A DNA stretch of 15,164 bases, taken from assembly GCA_020852155.1 (NCBI GenBank), contig JADZBJ010000105.1, forward strand, positions 1 to 15,164, in the 5' to 3' direction. This DNA comes from Saprospiraceae bacterium (lineage in GTDB: Bacteria; Bacteroidota; Bacteroidia; Chitinophagales; Saprospiraceae). Each line of letters opens with the position of its first letter. The stretch's first letter is position 1. Under the pieces are notes generated by a model that ran no database searches, was not told the origin of the DNA, and saw only the letters and a program-made list of their open reading frames with translations. This document shows, piece by piece, positions 1 through 7,450 of the stretch. Position numbers and translations under genes: made by a program.

Positions 1-105
1 CCGCCGAGGACCAAGGTGTCATAGATTAAAGGCGTAGCATATTTCCCGCAGTTAACGCATGTTTTCTGCGAAATCTGCGGGAAATATGTAAAGTAACCTC
101 GGTGG
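1..105. repeat. Nested palindromic element, candidate interspersed repeat
   Basis: Three concentric inverted repeats are visible. The outer arms are 1-9 and 97-105 (CCGCCGAGG against CCTCGGTGG, one G-T pair). The middle arms are 38-51 and 75-88, a perfect 14-base match (CATATTTCCCGCAG against CTGCGGGAAATATG). The inner arms are 56-59 and 67-70 (CGCA against TGCG). The element lies 10 bases beyond the stop of the DUF4920 gene, so its transcript could fold and end there, but no clear T-run follows on the minus strand. The CCCGCAGATTTCGCAG-like core resembles repeats I associate with Bacteroidota intergenic regions; that is recollection, not a search. No protein-coding potential was seen. Confidence 0.6.
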
Positions 106-115
106 ACTGATTACA

Positions 116-595
116 TCAATCTAGGATCATCACACCCGATGCTTCGAAGGCCAGTTCGCGCTTCGGCTCGGTAATGGCCATGATTTCCTCTTTGGATTTG
201 CCGGCATCTTCTGCGTAGTGGCGAAGAATATCTACCGAAGTGCTTTCCATCACGGCTTTCCCGTCAATAACGACACGTTTGCCGGACAGGTCTTTGGGCA
301 TAAAAAATGCGTAGTCCTTGAATGTAACGCGCATTTCAGGCTTGGAAGGATCGTCAGAAACGATGGTCATCCAGCAGCCTTTGGCCTGACATACTTCACT
401 CACCTTGCCGGTTACTTTGGCATTGGTTGAATCCGTGCTGGCCATTTGTTGCAACAGATCATCGTACGAGATGGCATTCTGAGCATCAATGGTAGCGCCA
501 AAGTGCTTTTTGTCGCCGGTTGCCTGTTGTTGGCTTTGTGCGCAGGATGTCAGGAAGAAAACTGACAGTGCAAGCAGAGAGAAAATTTTTAACAT
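116..595 (-). CDS. DUF4920-type lipoprotein
   Basis: This 159-residue protein starts with a lipoprotein signal peptide: Lys3, a hydrophobic core, and the lipobox LTSC with the lipidated Cys at residue 18. It should therefore be exported and anchored to a membrane. The mature part holds the conserved core of the DUF4920 family: a GKVSEVCQAKGCWM stretch with Cys69 and Cys74, then a KDYAFFMPKDLSGKRVVIDGKA stretch around residues 93-114 (named here only by its landmarks DYAFF and GKRVVIDGK). The C-terminal third is helical and charged and ends in a short hydrophobic strand. The biochemical role of the family is not known; the paired cysteines suggest metal binding or a disulfide, which is inference. 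The start ATG at 593-595 follows an A/T-rich leader without a Shine-Dalgarno sequence, usual for Bacteroidota. The gene is divergent from the MORN-caspase gene and appears monocistronic. Confidence 0.85.
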   Translation of the reverse strand: MLKIFSLLALSVFFLTSCAQSQQQATGDKKHFGATIDAQNAISYDDLLQQMASTDSTNAKVTGKVSEVCQAKGCWMTIVSDDPSKPEMRVTFKDYAFFMPKDLSGKRVVIDGKAVMESTSVDILRHYAEDAGKSKEEIMAITEPKRELAFEASGVMILD

Positions 596-654
596 GATTT
601 TTTTAAAATTTCAAATGATTGATAATCAAAATATTACCTGAAAAAAGGTAGCTG

Positions 655-662
655 CAAAGGTA
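655..662 (-). promoter_or_regulatory. Putative -7 box (TACCTTTG) of the DUF4920 gene
   Basis: On the minus strand the bases read TACCTTTGCA, an exact match to the Bacteroidota sigma-70 consensus TAnnTTTG. Transcription would start near 648 and give a leader of about 50 bases. No convincing -33 TTG element is seen at the usual distance. Confidence 0.5.
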
Positions 663-815
663 GTTAATAGTACGTTGCATGTTACGAATGGCACAATATT
701 CGGTCTGTTGCTTGTCGTTCATGCGTCGGCTAATCCGCCTTTAACTTTTTCCCATACGATGCACGGACACATTTGCGCTTTTGCAAACATCACTCAAACA
801 TTATTTAATCCACCC

Positions 816-2486
816 ATGAAGAGTCTCACTCTTTTCTTCCGCCTGATCGTTTTTGTCCTTATCGGGACTTCCTTGACGACCGAATCCGCCGCACAGTGCA
901 TCAGCGGCAATTGCCAAAATGGCACCGGCACATATCGCTACAGCGGTAACGCCAAGTACACTGGCCAGTTTAAAAATGGTCAGCGCAATGGAACAGGAAA
1001 AATGGTATTGGCCAATAGCAATATCTATGAAGGCCAGTTTATCAACAACCGTATGCAAGGTGAAGGTACTATGACCTACCCGAATGGCGACCGCTATATC
1101 GGACAATGGAGTAATGATATGCCCAATGGAAAGGGCAAATACCTGTTCGTAACCAAAGAACGCTACGAAGGAGGTTTTCTGAATGGCGAATTTGACGGAC
1201 AAGGGACAATGACTTATCCCGACGGCGCTTACTACACAGGTTCCTGGAAAAAGAACAAGAAAAGCGGCGCTGGCAAGATGTACGATGTCAATGGCGGTGT
1301 CATTACAGGCACATGGGCCAATGGCAAACTGATCAATAAACAAGGCAATACCCAGGGCAATAACACTAGTACTGCAAACAACAGTCAACCCGGCCGTAAC
1401 AAGCCTGCTCAGGGCAAACCCTCTTCCACGGCCAAGCCAGATGTGAATGGCCTGCGTAATTGCTCCAGCACTTATTGCCGCAACGGACAAGGGTTTTATG
1501 ACTACCCGGATGGTTCTCGCTGGGTAGGCGCTTTCAAAGATGGTTATCCTTCCGGTCGCGGTGTTTGCTACTATTCAAACGGCGACAGATATGAAGGCGA
1601 ATGGGCCAACAATGCACCTTATGGCGAAGGCATTATGTACTTCACCTCAGGCCGTGTTTACGGCGCTGTTTGGGTCAATGGTTCGCCTGTAAAAGAACTG
1701 GATGCTGACGAAGCTATGCCGACAGAACCGGTTAAAATGGAGTCGTCACAGTCTGTAAGAATTTGGGCCGTGGTGGTTGGCGTCAGTAAATACACCGCCA
1801 TGCCGTCATTGAAATATACGGATGACGACGCCTGGAAATTTTACTCACACCTCATTAGCCCTGAAGGCGGCGCCGTACCGGAAAATCAAATTTCCGTGTT
1901 GACCGACGAAACGGCTACGCGTGAAAATATTCTTCGTGCCATGCGCGAAAAATTCCTGAAAGCCGATGCCAACGACGTGGTCATGCTGTTTTACAGCGGC
2001 CACGGTCTGGAAGGCTGTTTCCTGCCGTTTGATTATGATGGCTACAACAACAAATTGCGTCACGAAGATGTGAAGCAGGTATTCAAACAAAGTAAGGCCA
2101 AGCACAAGATTTGCATCGCCGATGCCTGCCACAGCGGTTCGCTGAATTACAGTGGCACGCTGGTTGCCAAAGGCCCGTCGCCTGTTTCGCTGCAACGCTA
2201 CTATCAGGCATTTGAAGATTCTGATGGCGGTATCGCACTCCTGATGTCGTCCAAATCAGAAGAACTATCGCTCGAAGATCAGGGCTTGCGTCACGGTGTA
2301 TTTACGTACTACGTTCTGCAAGGCCTGCGCGGCCAGGCTGATCGCAACAACGACTACCTGATTACCGTACGCGAGTTGTATTCCTATGTTTACAACAAGG
2401 TGCGCGACTATACCGCAGGCGCACAGACGCCCGTACTGACAGGCAACTTTGATGATGGAATGCCGGTTGCGCTGCGCAGGTATTAA
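816..2486 (+). CDS. Secreted MORN-repeat protein with C-terminal caspase (peptidase C14) domain
   Basis: An in-frame ATG lies upstream at 675, but the ATG at 816 is preferred because a good Sec signal peptide starts there (hydrophobic residues 4-20, cleavage near the SAA-Q at 24-27), giving 556 residues. After cleavage come about six MORN units of the YxGxFxxGxxxGxGxM type, a low-complexity Asn/Gly/Pro/Lys linker, and two or three further MORN units, up to about residue 295. MORN repeats form beta-hairpin scaffolds that bind lipids or proteins. The rest is a caspase-fold domain: WAVVVGVSKY near 312-321, the catalytic-His motif YSGHG (His396) and the catalytic-Cys motif DACHSG (Cys438). Both dyad residues are present, so activity is likely. 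Metacaspases of this clan usually cleave after Arg or Lys; specificity here is not shown. The product should act outside the inner membrane. It stands alone, divergent from the lipoprotein gene and ended by a strong terminator. Confidence 0.87.
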   Translation: MKSLTLFFRLIVFVLIGTSLTTESAAQCISGNCQNGTGTYRYSGNAKYTGQFKNGQRNGTGKMVLANSNIYEGQFINNRMQGEGTMTYPNGDRYIGQWSNDMPNGKGKYLFVTKERYEGGFLNGEFDGQGTMTYPDGAYYTGSWKKNKKSGAGKMYDVNGGVITGTWANGKLINKQGNTQGNNTSTANNSQPGRNKPAQGKPSSTAKPDVNGLRNCSSTYCRNGQGFYDYPDGSRWVGAFKDGYPSGRGVCYYSNGDRYEGEWANNAPYGEGIMYFTSGRVYGAVWVNGSPVKELDADEAMPTEPVKMESSQSVRIWAVVVGVSKYTAMPSLKYTDDDAWKFYSHLISPEGGAVPENQISVLTDETATRENILRAMREKFLKADANDVVMLFYSGHGLEGCFLPFDYDGYNNKLRHEDVKQVFKQSKAKHKICIADACHSGSLNYSGTLVAKGPSPVSLQRYYQAFEDSDGGIALLMSSKSEELSLEDQGLRHGVFTYYVLQGLRGQADRNNDYLITVRELYSYVYNKVRDYTAGAQTPVLTGNFDDGMPVALRRY

Positions 2487-2512
2487 ACGCATCGTCGCGA
2501 AGTGTGCATACT

Positions 2513-2562
2513 AAAAAAGCGCCGTTTCGATTAGGTTGAACCATTCGAAACGGCGCTTTTTT
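2513..2562. terminator. Strong bidirectional intrinsic terminator
   Basis: A perfect 18-base inverted repeat (2513-2530 and 2545-2562) has a GC-rich core GCGCCGTTTCGA. It is flanked by six A on the left and six T on the right, so it gives a U-tract in both directions. The 14-base loop holds a further GGTT-G-AACC mini-stem. It sits between the convergent MORN-caspase and membrane-protein genes, as expected for a shared terminator. Confidence 0.93.
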
Positions 2563-2597
2563 ATAATCAACTTTGAATAAGCCGTGTTTTTAAATTA

Positions 2598-2633
2598 TTG
2601 AAAATCAAGAAAATGCATTCTTTGAATTTTCAA
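2598..2633. other. A/T-rich imperfect hairpin next to the membrane-protein stop codon
   Basis: TTGAAAATCAAGA (2598-2610) pairs, with bulges, with TCTTTGAATTTTCAA (2619-2633). It lies 18 bases past the stop of the minus-strand membrane protein gene. It is weak and may simply be A/T-rich sequence, but it could pause polymerase before the main terminator. Confidence 0.3.
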
Positions 2634-2651
2634 AATCACCTAAAATTCAGG

Positions 2652-4943
2652 TCATCTGCCGGCTTGTTTGCGCACTTTAAAACCGTGGAATAAAAAGGTG
2701 TTTTCTTCAACGTTATTGACAGCGGCGTTGGCGCCGATGGGCCATAGCATCACCTCGTCAATGAGTTGATCGTGCTTGTGTTTGGTCTTTACGATCAATT
2801 TACCACCTTTGGGCAGTTTGACGGTCTGCAGCGCCTTGAGCCAGTTGCCATCCACTTCATTGCTTTTGCCAATGGTGAACGTCGTGACTTCGCGCTCTTG
2901 CCCTGCCGGGTCGTACGTGCGGAATTCCCAATAGCCACTGCCCCATTTTCGGGCGTCTATGTATGTCCAGGCTGAGAATACCAGTTGTGTATCGCGCTCA
3001 AATGGCGAAGTATATTCAACAACCACATCCTTTTCAGGCGATACAATTCGGCTGCCTTTTCCGTAGAATTTGATCGGTGCTTCCTGTTCGTCGTAGCCCT
3101 GATGCAGCAACGGAGGTGGTGTTTTATCCATTTGTTCCAGTGCCGCCTGTTGGTGTGCTGCCACCTGTGTCTGTATATCAGCCAATTTGAGGCGATACAA
3201 CGCATAGGTAGGCGTACGGGCCAATTCCTTTGAAATAGAAATCAAAAACTGCTCACCGGGCGTCAGGGGCTTATGGTCCAGCCCAAGCAACAAGAGTATG
3301 TCTTTCTGATTTGGAAATTTAGACAGCATTTCGCGGTCAATCAACGGGTCGGAGAGCATCTGTACACGCTCCATCGAATGCTTTAGCCCGATGCGCGACA
3401 ACATGCCATTAATCATCGGGATGCCCGTGGCTACCGACATGCGCATGCTGTTGAATTGCGTATTGAAATGAATGTCCGAGTGGATTTTATCCGACCAGGC
3501 CATCATTTTCGGCAGGCCCAGCATGGCTTGAAATTCGTCGGTTTTAATGCCATTTTGTTCAATGACATCCAGCATTTCCTTTTCAAATTTTTTCCCGAAA
3601 AAATTGTCGTGAAAAATGTCAGCCATGTTAGGCTTCACGTATTGGTTGATTTCGGAATGCCAAAGTACAGCCATCACGAAGGAGAAAATACCAGCCATGA
3701 ACCAAGGCGATGTCAGGCGGTACAAGCGATCAATAAAAACCACACCGGTAACGGTCAGGGCGAAGTAAAAAGCCCAGCCCAAACGCCCTGAAGCCTTAAA
3801 CATCAACATCCAGCCCATGTGGTCTTCCAGCCAGTCTTCCGAAACCGGAATAATGCTGGTATTGGCGGCCAGCAAGAACAGGCAAAAGGCAGATAAGATA
3901 ATGATGCGGTGTGCGGTAGTGAGTTTGTGCCAGGTCGGGCGGTTTTTTCCTGAAAAACGCCCAAAGATGGTCAACAACACCATAGCCAGCAGGGTTAGCG
4001 TCGTGACGATACCCACATTAAGCATGGCTTCAAACTCTACAGGCGGTACGGCCACTTTATTGCGCGTTAGCCAATCGTACAACACCGACATGGGCGGATG
4101 AAACAGTCCTTCAAAACTGGCGTGATAGAAGAAGAAGCCCCATTGCGGACTAAGCCGGTCTGTTACATGGTCGAACAGGTGAAAATCAGCAAATACCCAC
4201 AGCAGCGGCACTGCGCCCATGAGGGATATGATGGCTGGTCGCCGCCAGTTTTTGGTCTTTCGATCTTCGAATAACCACAGCAACAAGCCGGCCAGCATCA
4301 AGAAAAAGTTGATGTTGAAACCAGTATACGGATTATTAAAAGTGAAAAATACCGAAATGCCCAGCACGAGCAGGTCGCGTTTTTCAAATTTGCCGACGCG
4401 ATATTTCCGAAGAAACCACAACATCGCCAGTGGAATCAGAAATGGATAACCTAGTCCGAAGTGGCCTCCCACACGCCTGAATTGCGGCGCCAGCATGATG
4501 ACCAGCGGCGCAAACAACACTGCATTAAAGACCTGAACCCCCAGTGCGCGCAGCAACGTGTACATGAGCAACATGGCTGCAAAGACCGATGCCAGGTTAA
4601 TGCTGTGAATGACACCAGGTGTGCGATTTGACAAATCAGTCACATGCCGATGTATCCATTGACAAAGATTCGATACTGCGCCTTGCGCATCCGTCAGGTA
4701 GATGTATTCACCGTCGGGGTAGTTCATGTTGCGCAGCATCGCATCATTGTCGTAGCGCGCGTGGAATTCTGTATTATAGTACAACACCAGCGCATCGCCC
4801 GAGTAGGCGTATATCTTGGAATTGGGTTGTGTCAGATAAACCTTGAATATCGGATAGATCAACACAAAACCCAGCGCCAGAACAGCCAAAGGGCCAATCC
4901 AGCGACGCCATGAACCGGGCTTGAATACGCTGCCCGCGTTCAT
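2652..4943 (-). CDS. Large polytopic membrane protein, GT-C glycosyltransferase-like (DUF6311-like)
   Basis: The 763-residue protein has about ten hydrophobic segments in residues 14-430: one at 14-34, a cluster from about 115 to 260, and more between about 305 and 430. A mostly soluble C-terminal part of some 330 residues follows, with alternating polar and hydrophobic strands near its end that could be an exported beta-sandwich. Between the first and second segments lies a loop with acidic and aromatic residues (SGDALVLYYN, NYPDGEYIYL), the place where GT-C enzymes keep their catalytic acid. A KASGRLGWAF motif near residue 385 resembles the GR-F/W motif I associate with DUF6311-like proteins. 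GT-C proteins transfer sugars from lipid-linked donors outside the cytoplasm; that role is inferred, not shown. The start overlaps the stop of the desaturase gene by four bases (ATGA), so the two are probably translationally coupled. Confidence 0.6.
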   Translation of the reverse strand: MNAGSVFKPGSWRRWIGPLAVLALGFVLIYPIFKVYLTQPNSKIYAYSGDALVLYYNTEFHARYDNDAMLRNMNYPDGEYIYLTDAQGAVSNLCQWIHRHVTDLSNRTPGVIHSINLASVFAAMLLMYTLLRALGVQVFNAVLFAPLVIMLAPQFRRVGGHFGLGYPFLIPLAMLWFLRKYRVGKFEKRDLLVLGISVFFTFNNPYTGFNINFFLMLAGLLLWLFEDRKTKNWRRPAIISLMGAVPLLWVFADFHLFDHVTDRLSPQWGFFFYHASFEGLFHPPMSVLYDWLTRNKVAVPPVEFEAMLNVGIVTTLTLLAMVLLTIFGRFSGKNRPTWHKLTTAHRIIILSAFCLFLLAANTSIIPVSEDWLEDHMGWMLMFKASGRLGWAFYFALTVTGVVFIDRLYRLTSPWFMAGIFSFVMAVLWHSEINQYVKPNMADIFHDNFFGKKFEKEMLDVIEQNGIKTDEFQAMLGLPKMMAWSDKIHSDIHFNTQFNSMRMSVATGIPMINGMLSRIGLKHSMERVQMLSDPLIDREMLSKFPNQKDILLLLGLDHKPLTPGEQFLISISKELARTPTYALYRLKLADIQTQVAAHQQAALEQMDKTPPPLLHQGYDEQEAPIKFYGKGSRIVSPEKDVVVEYTSPFERDTQLVFSAWTYIDARKWGSGYWEFRTYDPAGQEREVTTFTIGKSNEVDGNWLKALQTVKLPKGGKLIVKTKHKHDQLIDEVMLWPIGANAAVNNVEENTFLFHGFKVRKQAGR

Positions 4944-5989
4944 GAGGGTTGTTTTTGCTGCTGCATGCGCATACGATACTCACGGAAAGTAATCATGCGC
5001 TGCTGGTCTTCATCCCAGAGTTTGTGGAAAACGCACTTCAGGCTCTCTGTGAAAGTGATGCTGTTGGCTACTTTTTGCAGGATAGGATTTTCGTGGTGGC
5101 AGCGCGCCAGTTCGTAATTGGGCACCAGTGGATTCAGGTGGTGAATGTGGTGGTAGCCGATATTACCGGTGAACCAGTGGAATAATTTTGGCAGGTTGTA
5201 GTAAGTACTGCCTTGAACGGCTGAACGAATATATTCCCAGCGGTCTTTCCATTGTTTGTAGGCTGTTTCGTGCTGATGCTGCACATAAAAGAACCATACA
5301 GCAATGATGCCGAAGAAGATCAGAATGGGCAGGTGTACTTTGAGGAACGCCTCATAACCCAGCAACAGCACAACACTCAAGTGTACGGCGATCAGCAGCA
5401 GGTTGTGTTTGATGAGCGAACGGCGGGCGTGTTCCCAGCCTTTCATATTGATGAGCGGCAGACGGCTGTGAATCAGGATGTACCATGCTGGCCCCAGCAC
5501 AAATAACACCGGCACAGAACGGAAGATGCGGTATTTCATTTTGCCCCAGGCACTGAGTTGATTGAACTCATTGACCGTCAGCAGATCAATGTCGCCAATG
5601 TCGCGGTGTTCCCACAACAAACCGTTGTGTCCGTGGTGAAAATTGTGGCTTTTTGCCCAGTATTGATAGGGCATAAAACTCAACAAACTGCATATTTCGC
5701 CAATGATATTATTGGCCTTGCGTGAAGCGGTAAATGACTGGTGTCCACAATCGTGTTGAATGATGAAAATTCGTACCAGGAAGAATGCATTTAACGCGGC
5801 AAGCGATATTACTAACCAAAACGAAACATCCCTCAAGAGGTACATCGCTACCCAAATAGCGACAAAAGGAAGGAATGATGTGAGTACCTGAGCCGTTGCT
5901 TTGCGTGCGTCAGGAAGTTGATAGGCTTTGACAATGAGGGGGAGTCGTTGCAATACGCTGTCGTCCAGCTGTTCTTTTTTGTAATCCAT
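4940..5989 (-). CDS. Membrane fatty acid desaturase (acyl-lipid, delta-12-like group)
   Basis: The 349-residue integral membrane protein has the three histidine boxes of the di-iron desaturase/hydroxylase family: HDCGH at 79-83, HNFHH at 115-119 and HHIHH at 280-284. Hydrophobic stretches are at about 35-78, 95-110, 155-175 and 190-235. Such enzymes use O2, electrons from ferredoxin or cytochrome b5-type donors and two iron atoms to put a cis double bond into membrane acyl chains; a related hydroxylase or ketolase activity cannot be excluded. Box spacing and the GYHHIHHLNP context match the bacterial FAD/delta-12-like branch. Length is normal and all eight box histidines are present. The gene is first of a two-gene unit with the GT-C-like membrane protein and has its own candidate promoter in the 101-base gap after the acyltransferase gene. 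Confidence 0.9.
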   Translation of the reverse strand: MDYKKEQLDDSVLQRLPLIVKAYQLPDARKATAQVLTSFLPFVAIWVAMYLLRDVSFWLVISLAALNAFFLVRIFIIQHDCGHQSFTASRKANNIIGEICSLLSFMPYQYWAKSHNFHHGHNGLLWEHRDIGDIDLLTVNEFNQLSAWGKMKYRIFRSVPVLFVLGPAWYILIHSRLPLINMKGWEHARRSLIKHNLLLIAVHLSVVLLLGYEAFLKVHLPILIFFGIIAVWFFYVQHQHETAYKQWKDRWEYIRSAVQGSTYYNLPKLFHWFTGNIGYHHIHHLNPLVPNYELARCHHENPILQKVANSITFTESLKCVFHKLWDEDQQRMITFREYRMRMQQQKQPS

Positions 5990-6018
5990 AATAAAAGATT
6001 AACGGCATTTTGCCGCTG

Positions 6019-6025
6019 CAAAGTA
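6019..6025 (-). promoter_or_regulatory. Candidate -7 box of the desaturase operon
   Basis: The minus strand reads TACTTTGCAGC, one base shorter than the TAnnTTTG consensus. The surrounding plus-strand GCTGCAAAGTACTTAA closely parallels GCTGCAAAGGTAGTTAA ahead of the DUF4920 gene (651-667). It would give a short leader of about 20-25 bases. No -33 element was found. Confidence 0.35.
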
Positions 6026-6090
6026 CTTAAAAAAAATGCTGGTTTTAAGGCGGTCGCAGCAAGTTTTATTTGATCTAAATTGTCGGTTTT

Positions 6091-7158
6091 TCAAGTAAAA
6101 CGTTCACCCGTCGGAAGCCGACGAAAGATCATGATGACGGTAAGCGCCACTAAAAAAACCAGCGTTACCATGGAAGGAATACAAAATGCGGGATGAATAC
6201 GCGAATGCCAGTACCCGTTAAAACCGAGCCAGTCCATGGCTAGTACGTGAACGAAATAGATACCGAAACTGGCTTCTGCGGCCTCGCGCTCGATGTCCAG
6301 CAACGGGTGGCTGTTAAACAATTGCCTTGATAACAAGAACCAACCTACCGCCGAAATGACGACGTTGGGCGTCAGGTAGTCATAAAAGAACTCAACAAAT
6401 TTGCCGTCGGCGGGCCGGAAGGTGGTGTTGAAAAAATAAGTCGTCAGCATGGTGGCCAATGTGCCGACAGTAATTAATGCCCAGGCCAGTTGCGTTACCT
6501 GGCGTTCCGAAATTTTCCAGGGAGCGATATGACCGGAATACACCTCGCCGAATGGTTTTCGGCCGAGATAGTAGCCCAGCACAAAGTAGCCGCAGTTGTT
6601 GGTGAACAATTCGAAATAGATGCCAATATCTATGCCTCCGAAGTGGTACATCGCTTTGTAAACCCACGTGCCGATGGCCCACATGGTGAAAAAGTACCAA
6701 TAATCGCGTTCAGTGGCGCTGCGTACCCACGGGCGTAAAATCGGATAAACCAGATACAAGCCGATAATCAGGTAAATAAACCACAGGTGATAGTGCACCG
6801 GGCCTTCGATAATGCCTTTGATTAATTCAAATGGCGTGGCCGGCGAACCCTTAATGATATGGTTGTACAGCGAATAGATCAACATCCAGAACAACGCCGG
6901 TACAACCACGCGGGATACCCTTCGCTTTAAAAAGCCAAACAATTCATAATCCTTGCCCAGGAGTAAAAAACCGCTCAACATGACGAATAGCGGTACGGCA
7001 GGCCTCGCCATGGAATTCCAGAAATTGCCCCACCACCATCCGGAACTGTTCAAGTCGCGCGCTTCGAAAGCGATGGGTGCAGCGACGTGAATGACGACAA
7101 CTAATAATGTGGCCAGGTTGCGCAGGCGGTCGGCCCAGAAAAGTGGTGTTTTCGACAT
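6091..7158 (-). CDS. Acyltransferase-3 family membrane protein (OafA/WecH type)
   Basis: The frame is open to a GTG at 7191, but the ATG at 7158 is chosen because the family signature begins there: W-A-D-R-L-R-N-L-A at residues 8-16 followed by VVVIHV with the conserved His24. This gives 355 residues, the usual size for the family. About ten transmembrane segments follow, with RPAVPLFVMLSGFLLL near 54-69, a RRVSRVVVPALFW stretch near 82-94, and SFGIYFVHVLAMD towards the end. These enzymes move an acetyl or other acyl group from the cytoplasmic side onto sugars of surface polysaccharides, lipids or peptidoglycan. The acceptor here is unknown. It is on the same strand as the desaturase and GT-C-like genes, 101 bases upstream, which fits a shared role in envelope modification but does not prove it. 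Confidence 0.85.
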   Translation of the reverse strand: MSKTPLFWADRLRNLATLLVVVIHVAAPIAFEARDLNSSGWWWGNFWNSMARPAVPLFVMLSGFLLLGKDYELFGFLKRRVSRVVVPALFWMLIYSLYNHIIKGSPATPFELIKGIIEGPVHYHLWFIYLIIGLYLVYPILRPWVRSATERDYWYFFTMWAIGTWVYKAMYHFGGIDIGIYFELFTNNCGYFVLGYYLGRKPFGEVYSGHIAPWKISERQVTQLAWALITVGTLATMLTTYFFNTTFRPADGKFVEFFYDYLTPNVVISAVGWFLLSRQLFNSHPLLDIEREAAEASFGIYFVHVLAMDWLGFNGYWHSRIHPAFCIPSMVTLVFLVALTVIMIFRRLPTGERFT

Positions 7159-7310
7159 AACATTCCAAGCCAGCCATAGTAAGGAGAGCACTGGCTGCGG
7201 GGCAAGTTACGCTACACTGCGTCAATTGGATAAATTCTGTATGATTTTCCTGCCCGGTTATAGCCAACCCAAAGTGTTTTCGGACGACTCGCGTCTGTAG
7301 ATTCACGTTA

Positions 7311-7376
7311 ACCCGGATTAAAATCCGGGTATAATCCGGGTATAATCCGGGTTAAGTCCGGGTTTAGTCCGGATAT
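7311..7376. repeat. Phased short tandem repeat with CCGG cores
   Basis: Five direct units of about 11 bases follow each other: AATCCGGGTAT twice, AATCCGGGTT, AAGTCCGGGTTT and AGTCCGGATAT. They are preceded by an inverted unit ACCCGGATT (7311-7319) that pairs with AATCCGGGT (7322-7330) across two bases. The six CCGG cores lie at 7313, 7325, 7336, 7347, 7358 and 7369, spaced 12, 11, 11, 11 and 11 bases, about one helical turn. The array lies about 150-220 bases upstream of the acyltransferase start and outside any gene. It could be a cooperative protein-binding array or a simple minisatellite. Confidence 0.75.
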
Positions 7377-7381
7377 AGAAA

Positions 7382-7410
7382 GCCCCCGTTTGAATTACTC
7401 AAACGAGGGC
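7382..7410 (-). terminator. Intrinsic terminator after the small secreted-protein gene
   Basis: GCCCCCGTTTGA (7382-7393) pairs with TCAAACGAGGGC (7399-7410) with one C-A mismatch and a five-base loop. On the minus strand it lies 41 bases past the stop at 7451 and is followed by a short CTTTCT tract. An A-run flanks the other side (7412-7417), so termination on the minus strand is plausible but the U-tract is weak. Confidence 0.6.
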
Positions 7411-7450
7411 CAAAAAATCTGTTCTTAAGCGTTTTGATTACCTGTTAATA

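Noticed and set aside
801..1490. A 229-residue open frame on the minus strand opposite the MORN repeats
   Set aside because: It mirrors the repeated codons of the MORN block; the plus-strand frame has a signal peptide, known repeats and a caspase domain, while this one has no recognisable feature.
2536..2550. A 15-base identity TTGAACCATTCGAAA shared with 8465-8479 upstream of recQ
   Set aside because: One 15-base match across a 15 kb window on two strands is not far from chance, and the first copy is part of the terminator loop and stem. It is noted only in case more copies exist elsewhere.
7159..7191. GTG start for the acyltransferase gene
   Set aside because: The family signature begins eight residues after the ATG at 7158; the eleven extra residues are not typical.
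7311..7376. CRISPR array
   Set aside because: The units are only about 11 bases with no unique spacers and no cas genes nearby; it is a short tandem repeat.
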